A DNA stretch of 64,000 nucleotides. It comes from Neoechinorhynchus agilis (lineage: Eukaryota > Acanthocephala). The position numbers were made by a program, and so were the translations under genes. Shown in pieces: positions 56,905-64,000 of the stretch. The notes beneath the pieces were generated by a model, which saw only the letters and a program-made list of their open reading frames with translations, was not told the origin of the DNA and searched no databases. The stretch is from assembly GCA_051530055.1 (NCBI GenBank), contig CM121343.1, forward strand, positions 6,324,001 through 6,388,000, in the 5' to 3' direction. Every line of letters begins with the position of its first letter. Positions within the stretch are counted from its first letter, which is position 1.

Positions 56905-57894
56905 ATGATAATGTCTAATCAATGTGTTCCGTATATTATCATGTGCACCGTCCCTACATCTTACAAGTACATATCAATTGGAATATACTGGCTAATTTTC
57001 TTAGTGAGTCTCTATGTGAACACCGTTGCGTTTTTTGTTTACAAGAATCAATTTCTAAAACATTTGTACTACTCAACCTTTATGCAGTGGATAGCCATAA
57101 CAACAACGTTATACTTACTAAACAATTGTATTTCCATCAGCTACTTATATACAATGAAGCATACAGCTAGTATCGATGCCATACTTGAGATACTGATGAT
57201 ATATTTGGACGCCTGCTTACATTCGATAACCGGTTTATTTTCTCTATTTTTAGCTGTGTTCAGATCGGCTTATAATAGTAAGCTGTCGGCGTCCAACAAA
57301 ACAATGGATGTCACTCCTATTTGTATTTTATCCATCTTTATAACATTTGGTTCTTTGGCATTTATCCCGTTTAGCTTTGATATATGTTCGATAGAGCTAA
57401 ACGGCGTTCAGACCTTCAAACTGATATGGAAACATAACCGTATAATAATCCCTGAAAACACGATTGGAAGTGCTTTCTTTTCATCTTGTTGTTTTGTCTC
57501 GTTAATAATCTCACTCGAAATAATATTGCGCAAGTGGAGGATCTCAAACGATTTGATGAAGAGAATTGCGGTCAACAGACAAAACAATCGAATGCAACCG
57601 GTTATCTTTTTGATATGTACTGGAGCTCTCGGTTCGCTGACTGGATTTATGACCATTGGAGTTCATACATACCAACGAGCACACTTAAATACATACTGCA
57701 CTCCGACAAACCAGGTAGTGCGGAGAACCGCCGTAATCTTAACGAATTTGTCAACCGCACTTTGGTTCCATTTAAACACTGTCATCAGTCCAGTATATAG
57801 TAGAGCCGCAGCTAAAATAAAAAACAGATTTATGAAGAAACTTGCATTATTACGCGAGCGGTTCAATAAAATGGAATTATACGTTTCGTCATAA
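56905..57894 (+). CDS. Seven-transmembrane receptor, rhodopsin-like, orphan
   Basis: Putative G-protein-coupled receptor. From the ATG at 56905 the protein has 329 aa and seven hydrophobic segments: 1 near YISIGIYWLIFLVSLYVNTV, 2 near WIAITTTLYLLNNCISI, 3 near SITGLFSLFLAVFRSAY, 4 near ICILSIFITFGSLAFIPF, 5 near SAFFSSCCFVSLIISL, 6 near VIFLICTGALGSLTGFM, 7 near AVILTNLSTALWFHLNTV. FRSAY after TM3 takes the place of DRY, and NTVISPVYSRAAAKIK after TM7 that of NPxxY with a basic helix 8. The frame is open 32 codons upstream with Asn-glycosylation sites (NNTTS, NSSQ), so translation may begin in an earlier exon spliced at about 56834. The pattern recalls nematode chemosensory or peptide receptors; I cannot name a ligand. 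Confidence 0.75.
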   Translation: MIMSNQCVPYIIMCTVPTSYKYISIGIYWLIFLVSLYVNTVAFFVYKNQFLKHLYYSTFMQWIAITTTLYLLNNCISISYLYTMKHTASIDAILEILMIYLDACLHSITGLFSLFLAVFRSAYNSKLSASNKTMDVTPICILSIFITFGSLAFIPFSFDICSIELNGVQTFKLIWKHNRIIIPENTIGSAFFSSCCFVSLIISLEIILRKWRISNDLMKRIAVNRQNNRMQPVIFLICTGALGSLTGFMTIGVHTYQRAHLNTYCTPTNQVVRRTAVILTNLSTALWFHLNTVISPVYSRAAAKIKNRFMKKLALLRERFNKMELYVSS

Positions 57895-57960
57895 CGTAGG
57901 GCTCATTATTATCACGTGAGTTTATGTGAGTTCATACGAAATTTAATGGTTCCTTTGAGG

Positions 57961-58287
57961 TTTTCATCCAACGAAAAATGAGTGTTTTTTCTTGCCCAGC
58001 CCTCGAGATTGAGGTGATACACAGGGAATCCGATCCCGTGGATCTCTCAATTGCCGAGGCGCTATGCATTAATCGTGGGGGGGGGAGTAGTGGGATCGGG
58101 TGCGAACAGCAGGGACACACACAACGAGGCAGAGGGGATGCTCAATAAGAAGGATGAACTGACGGACAGCGTTACCCTCCTCTGATCCTTTTCAGATCAC
58201 CCAAGGGAAGCTCCCTAACGAAGACACAAGGCGTCGAAAATTTGGAGCAGTAAAAATGAAAAACACCCATTTTTCGTTGGATAAAAA
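57961..58287. mobile_element. MITE with 30-bp TIRs
   Basis: TTTTCATCCAACGAAAAATG AGTGTTTTTT is mirrored by AAAAACACCC ATTTTTCGTTGGATAAAA. The interior has GGGGGGGGAGTAG and no coding frame. Confidence 0.8.
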
Positions 58288-58560
58288 TCTCGAATAAAAC
58301 ATGAGGTGTGGGGAAAAGAGGCTTTCCATAATATTGTTTCTTTGAGATGTTTGCTAGCGGTTGGCTTAAAATAAGTTTTATCTTAAGTTAAAAATGTTCT
58401 CGAAGAATTAGTATCTACGAACAACAAACACTAATCGAGAAATTAAATAGTGTCGGAAAAGATAAATTTCAAACATGTAGACGTATTTAAAAATGGTTGC
58501 TTCGAGAATGGCCCGAAGTTAAAGGAAACATTAGATAATGAACAATATAAAAATTTATAA

Positions 58561-58824
58561 TTGGGAATGTCTGTTGAAAACCTTCGCAAAACCGACTGGA
58601 CCTTTTTGTTTTTAGGTCAATCGTTTTACTCCATTAAAAGTTTGAAGATTGGATTATTTGTGTTTTTTAAATGGCGGAAAACAAGCAACCTTGATAGAGG
58701 CACACGATTGTGTCGAAATATTGGACCTAATAATTTACTTCAATTTTTCCGCAATTTAAAAATGCTCTATCATTATTCTTGGGAATTATTGGAAAATGTG
58801 AAATCCTTAGACGTTTGCAATTAA
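58561..58824 (+). pseudogene. Possible ISXO2/Merlin-type transposase fragment
   Basis: An 87-codon frame without ATG start reads QSFYSIKSLKIGLFVFFKW, then NIGPNNLLQFFRNLK, a spacing like the helix-turn-helix region before the catalytic domain of ISXO2-like (Merlin) transposases. No DDE residues or inverted repeats identified. A fragment if real. Confidence 0.35.
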
Positions 58825-59097
58825 GTCCATTTTAATAAATCGCAATAATTGGATGAATGTTATATAAATTCGATGAACATTTATTGTAATGTGTGAAAGT
58901 TCACAATGTATCAAATAGATGGTATAAATGGAATGACCGGTTGCACCATAAACCAATTCTTAAAACGGAACTTCTCGTGCTATTGTGCTCCTGGAAAGCT
59001 CCTACTTTAAATTTTCGTGTCTTGTTTTGCTAAAATCTAATAGTGATTTGTAGATGCGATTTTTTTAACATTTTTTGGGGCAATTAATTTTATTGTA

Positions 59098-59215
59098 CGT
59101 TGGCGAATCCTGCCCGGGTGTTGAGAAATATTTCGCAATTTTTTCTTTGCCTCTTCAATCTCTATTGTTGGCAAGTTTTACACAAAGTGTTCACTGGGGA
59201 CAGGATTCGCCAACG
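59098..59215. mobile_element. 118-bp MITE with perfect TIRs
   Basis: CGTTGGCGAATCCTG and CAGGATTCGCCAACG form 15-bp perfect ends; with the flanking TA the match extends to 17 bp, suggesting a TA target duplication. Confidence 0.8.
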
Positions 59216-59336
59216 TAAAATCAAATTCACCCCGAGGACAATGATATATGAAATCAATTTTATGTTCAACATCCAGTGTTTCAATATTTAATCACACAAT
59301 CTCGCCGAAACTGTTATATTTTATTTGTATGAGGCT

Positions 59337-62300
59337 TTACGCCCACACCTAAAATATCTTTCATTACAAAAGTCGAACAACCGTTTATGTCCTTACCCGA
59401 ATGGTGGAATCCCAGCTCCCCGTTGCTAGTGCGGTTCCATCCGGAGAAACTTGCAAAGTACTTACTTTATTCTCATGTCCATACAAAATGGCAACCCGTA
59501 AGCATTTTAAAGCGTCCCATACATTAACACAATAGTCGCTGTGGCCAGAGAATAGTAATCTTCCTGTTCATAGATTTACTTTTTTATTAGAGAAATCAAT
59601 GCAGAGAAAAATACGCACCACTGACGCTAAAATCCAAATCATTGCACGGAAATAATATTGAATCTTTTCGATATACAGATATTAGTCGATCAGCTCGCAT
59701 GTCAAATAGTCGGCACTAAAATCGAAATTCTAAGCATTTAGAGATGCTGAGTTTTTGATGATTCTATGTATCATTAAAACTTTGAACAGTTTTAGAATCC
59801 ACTTTTCGCACTTTGTTCCAAATTTTAATCCAAAGAAATGGAATTAGATTTTCAAACAGTACTTGGATTATCAAAAAAGATTAGCAATATGATCGGCTAG
59901 TGAACCAAAATGCAACTAAAAAAGACACGTATGCAAAAAGCCAAATATAATCAGAAAACACATCGGAGAATACAAAAAATTCACCTAAAAATATAATCAA
60001 CTTTAGAATATTATTAAATTAGTCTGGTAAGAAGCCACGCACTAAACCATAGGCATCATAAACGTCGTAATTTAAGGGGACTTTTTGTGCAAGAGGATCA
60101 TTCATAATCCCGTGCATGACATATTTGATTTATTTTAAATATTTCACAAAGCCACTTCGACTCATCGGCCATTAAGTGTTTTATTTGCAATAAATCAGAT
60201 ATGTCATGCCCGAGATTTTGCTTATCAATATTATACCTTGATGAAAGTGAAGGATTTTCTATCTATGATTATGAGTTTTGATAATCAGCAGCGTTTGCGC
60301 CGATATAAAATAAATGATTAAAATTTAACAATTTAAGCATCAATATACATTTTTTGTATCAGAAAAACTAAGGATACGAATTTTATTCCTGAATCTTCAT
60401 TTGATATGTCAAAGTACGTCTTCGGACAAATATGGAACCAAAACAAAAAAATTAATTGGCCGACTTTTGCTTTTGCGTTATAAAAAATAACGAAAATCCT
60501 TTCAAAATTTTCTCCGTAACAAAACATGAACAGTTCAATCTTCAAACATATTTTAGTGCATTGGCTTCAAGTACTTCTGACATAGCTGAATAGAGTTGCA
60601 TTAATAGGTAATCCGAAGTAATAAAATATATCATTTTTTATATTTCGATTGGAAAGTCTTTTAAATGTATAGCAAAACTCCCAAGTAAACCTTTTGTCGC
60701 GAAATGATTGTTGTTTCGCAGTTAAATGTTTATAGTGCACTTTAAGAATATTGAGAATGCGGCAATGATTAATGTTGCGACAAGTTTAAATAAATCAATC
60801 GGCACAGACAAAAATTTGTCCTTGCAAAGACTATTCACGACACTGCATATATGAACCGAAATGCAAAAAAGAGTCATTAAAGCGATTTGCGAGGATCATT
60901 GTAAAAAATTTAAATAATTTCTACACTTCGGACAAATCCTCTGCATAAAATGTTTCGGTGCTAATATAGGTTTGAGAATGATCCAAATGCTCCTTAGATA
61001 ATAATCACTGCTGCAGTTGGGCAACTTCCAACCGAAGAAAGTTTTCTCGACGTACGAAATATTATCCACCGGAAAATTGATAAAACAAATAAGAAATTAC
61101 AAAGATTCCAAAGAATAAGTACCCAAAGTTTTATTGTCCTTAAACAGTCTATTTGTTTAATATTCTACCTTGAGCGATAAAATTAAATGATGCTAATCTG
61201 AACAACGCAATTAAGTTAAAAATGCGGAAACAGTTAAAAGGATTGAATTACCTGAGCGTCGTCGGAACCTGTAGCTACCGCGTCTCCACTTGGATAAAAA
61301 CAAACACAATTAACGTCGGATTCATGACCTTCGAACAATTGCACATAATTTCCAGTTCGTGTATCCCACACAAGTGCTGTCCGGTCAGAGCTCTTAAAAT
61401 TTTTTAAAATAACAAAAACTTGTACGATGTGTGTGTGAAATTGGCTTACTGCGGAAACGAAAACATTGCCGAATTCACTCGGTGAAACATCAATATCCAT
61501 AATATCTGCATTATGGCCAGTAAAGACCTGCATAGCAGTTCCACTTTCTACATCCCATAATTTGGCCGTTCCATCACCACTGCCAGTAAGGAACTAAATA
61601 CTAATTGTTATACGCTGAGATCTTTAAAAGAATTACTTACTTGATGGTCTGAATTCAAAAATTGGCAGCATGAAATATATTGGCCATGATTGGCAATTAT
61701 TTTCTTTTGTCGAGGCATGTCAGTATTCGCAATTAATGAATACGTAGTTACTTTATTGTCGAGCCCTCTAATTAATGGGAGTTGAAAATTAAATAATTAC
61801 CACTATATTCGCGAAAAAAACACATAGTCAATTTACCCGCAAGCCACTAAATTTCCACTTGGACTGTACGCACAAGCCATTACCCAGGTCGTAGGAGTGC
61901 TGACTATATGTTCCTTTGTTGACGTGAAGGCATCCCACACAATCATTTTACCATCCTAAAAAGTTCAATCATTACCAAAATCTATAATTCTGATAAAAAA
62001 ACTGGTCCATTAAAACGAAACACGACGTTCAACGCCACCGGTCGCTGGGTTCTACGGGGTTGCGAGGCTTTTGAGATCACCCATCGGCCCCAGAAGAGGG
62101 TTGGCCCTGTCCCTTCGAGTGCGGCTACGATGTGTGCAAGTCAGCCGAAAGGCTCACAAAAAAGGAATATGGCCGAGAGGCCCAAAAGAAGATGTCGTAA
62201 GACCAATTAATATCAAAAAAAATAAAAAAAGTAAACACGACATGCAAAAAGTACACAAAAGGTTTAAGGACAGTCAATAGAGAAACATAATACCACCAAA

Positions 62301-64000
62301 TTCAAACGATTTAGTCGTAGCAATGAACATTTCTATCTGCATAACGTAAAGGCCAGAGAAGATCTAAAAAATGGATGCGATTAACCAAGAAAACACGGGC
62401 GACAAAATGAATTTATTCTAAACTTCACATTTCGGAAATAACCTCGAAATACCGATATTTTCATTCTTTTAGTTAAAATTTTTATGCCATAAAATAGCGA
62501 GCTCGTGTGAAGTCTATAAAAGTTTGCTTACTAATTTTCACTAAAATAGAAAACAATTGAACAAAACTTTCGAGTGACTTCAACCTGAGCAAATATAATC
62601 CGTTCCATTATGAAATCGCATATTTGCTTCAAATTATTTCATGAAATTATCAATTATAGAATATCGCAGTTGACAAGTACGTTCATTCAACTGGATTAAG
62701 GCACATTGAAATCTAATGAAAGATTTACCCTTAGAAAGGATGCCATGATTTCTAGCGCAGGATTACACATGCGAGAGAGTAAATTTAGTCATTTTGAAAT
62801 GTGGAGTTCAACCGTAAGACCATTTTCAAATTGTTCATCAGCCTTAAACACGAGCACAATTACTGACTATCTTATTTTATGAAATAACGTTTGATATTTT
62901 GGCTACTCGCGTGAACTCTCGACATTTTATTTAACTAGAAGTCAGATTCATTAGCGTGAAATAATGTGGTTAACGTTAGCGAGGTGAAGAGGTTCGATGC
63001 TTTTACAGATTTATGCAGCTCGATCAAAATCACTTTAAGATAACTTTAACTGTATGTTAACTCACTTTCAGTCACGTATACAGACTTTTTAAAATTTTCT
63101 ATGGTGTAGCGACGTTGAATTTGTAGACAAATTTTCAATAAGATTGATTTGATGCCTCATCTTCCAAAACATGCAAATTTAACTTAAAATTTCGGGATGG
63201 CAACTGGAATCTACTTAGCATTTAAATGGACGCTAATGTGATGTGCTTCGTAGTATTTTCATGATTAAGTCCCGAATTCTACAAAAAAAATCGCCTAATG
63301 GGAAGTTAATCACTGTTAAAGATTCCACAAATGAGGGAAGACTTAATTGTTTTCCGCAATTATTATTGTATGACTAGATCCCTATCGCATATTAAACTAA
63401 TTCAGGTTCTCCTTCCGTAAAAGTTGTAACAAATAGAAATGTGAAATCGTTTGACCTACATGATTTTTTGAAAATTCAGTGGTCTTGTTTGTAAGAAAAA
63501 AGTTTTATCGGAGTTTTAAACGATGAGTAAAAGCCGGAATAAAAACTTAATAAGATTTATTTTCTTTAACCGACTTAACATAATGATCGCTATGGCCCTT
63601 TAATCAATAGCAATCTTTTTAAACGTAAGTGGTATTTTCTCAAGGATCCACGGAAAGGGCACCATATAACTTTAAAGCAACCAGGCTACTAAGCTCAACG
63701 GATAATACTTTTTGGTTATGTCTCAGAGGCAGATTTATCATATTTAATAGAAATTTGCGATCTTACCTGTGAAGTAGTGATCATATGTCGCTTGTCAGTG
63801 GACCAGTCGAGGTCAAGAACTTTACTTTGGCAACATTTTAGTATTCGTCTTGGTTTTATAGCGAATGAACATAAGTTCTCGAGTTTTTGTGCGACCACAC
63901 ATACTATTTAGATGAGCGATTATCGTCTACATTGCTGAACTTACGTTCAACGTCGTTGTATTTTTTCTTTTCGTCTTCTAGTTTTTCCTTTAAGCTGTCC
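59337..64000 (-). CDS. GNB5: G-protein beta subunit 5 (5' end outside window)
   Basis: Gβ5 forms obligate dimers with R7-type RGS proteins and tunes Go/Gq signalling in neurons. My model is complement(join(59337..59348, 59397..59563, 59619..59715, 61252..61392, 61450..61593, 61641..61767, 61837..61955, 63767..63903, 63945..>64000)), every junction in phase. Order seen: coiled coil [25 protein letters not shown]; first WD blade [175 protein letters not shown]; then a 12-nt last exon coding VWA and stop. It resembles Gβ5 (C. elegans gpb-2 type) more than Gβ1-4. Long introns hold a MITE, a SINE and possibly U-rich sequence. Confidence 0.93.
60110..60211. mobile_element. Short MITE in a GNB5 intron
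   Basis: CCGTGCATGACATATTTGAT and ATCAGATATGTCATGCCCG form the ends; about 100 bp. Confidence 0.65.
62035..62175 (+). mobile_element. tRNA-derived SINE, family B (partial)
   Basis: GGTCGCTGGGTTCTACGGGG, then GAGATCACCCATCGGCCCC and TTCGAGTGCGGCTACGATGT. The tRNA-like head is missing. Lies in a GNB5 intron. Confidence 0.65.
62281..63760. other. Remainder of a long GNB5 intron
   Basis: AT-rich, no coding frame and no structure recognised. Confidence 0.5.

Noticed and set aside
1-64000. CRISPR arrays, operons or prophage
   Set aside because: Tandem repeats lack unique spacers, and genes have spliceosomal introns; the DNA is eukaryotic nuclear.

Overview
The window is nuclear DNA of an AT-rich invertebrate animal. 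Most introns are 40-60 nt with GT-AG ends; a few longer ones are filled with repeats. The recognisable genes are metazoan: EFTUD2/Snu114, APC8/CDC23, G-beta-5 (GNB5), mitochondrial dihydrolipoyl dehydrogenase, a Kir potassium channel, a UBASH3-type histidine phosphatase, a LicD/fukutin-like enzyme, a 7TM receptor and a two-Ig membrane protein. Short introns, a U6 RNA with a short 5' hairpin like that of nematodes, and a nematode-like receptor suggest an ecdysozoan worm such as an enoplean nematode or a relative. That placement is a weak inference.

Layout. 1-8.6 kb: Ig protein, a cinnamyl-alcohol-dehydrogenase-type enzyme and a LicD-like enzyme on +, then an unknown three-exon membrane protein on -. 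8.6-15 kb: gene-poor. 15.1-15.9 kb: probable annexin-like gene on -. 16-26 kb: repeat-rich (LINE fragments, tRNA-derived SINEs, palindromic elements, a rearranged Penelope-like element) with a cysteine-rich gene (-), a 112-bp minisatellite and a small orphan gene. 26.9-29 kb: DLD. 30.2 kb: U6 snRNA. 31-35 kb: APC8 with a triplicated exon start, then a ~162-bp satellite. 35.4-40.4 kb: EFTUD2. 42.2-45 kb: EF-hand gene, 183-bp tandem repeat, one hypothetical gene. 47.5-49.1 kb: UBASH3-like phosphatase. 50.9-54.1 kb: Kir channel (-). 54.2-56.2 kb: decayed LINE. 56.9-57.9 kb: 7TM receptor. 59.3-64 kb: GNB5 (-), whose 5' end lies beyond the window.

The genes do not form one pathway. They are independent housekeeping genes (splicing, cell-cycle ubiquitin ligase, central metabolism) and signalling genes. 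The points most worth following are the in-frame exon triplication in APC8, the DLD intron whose ends coincide with transposon terminal repeats, and a foldback repeat family with a hammerhead-like core. All splice models were built by hand from reading frame, phase and GT-AG sites.
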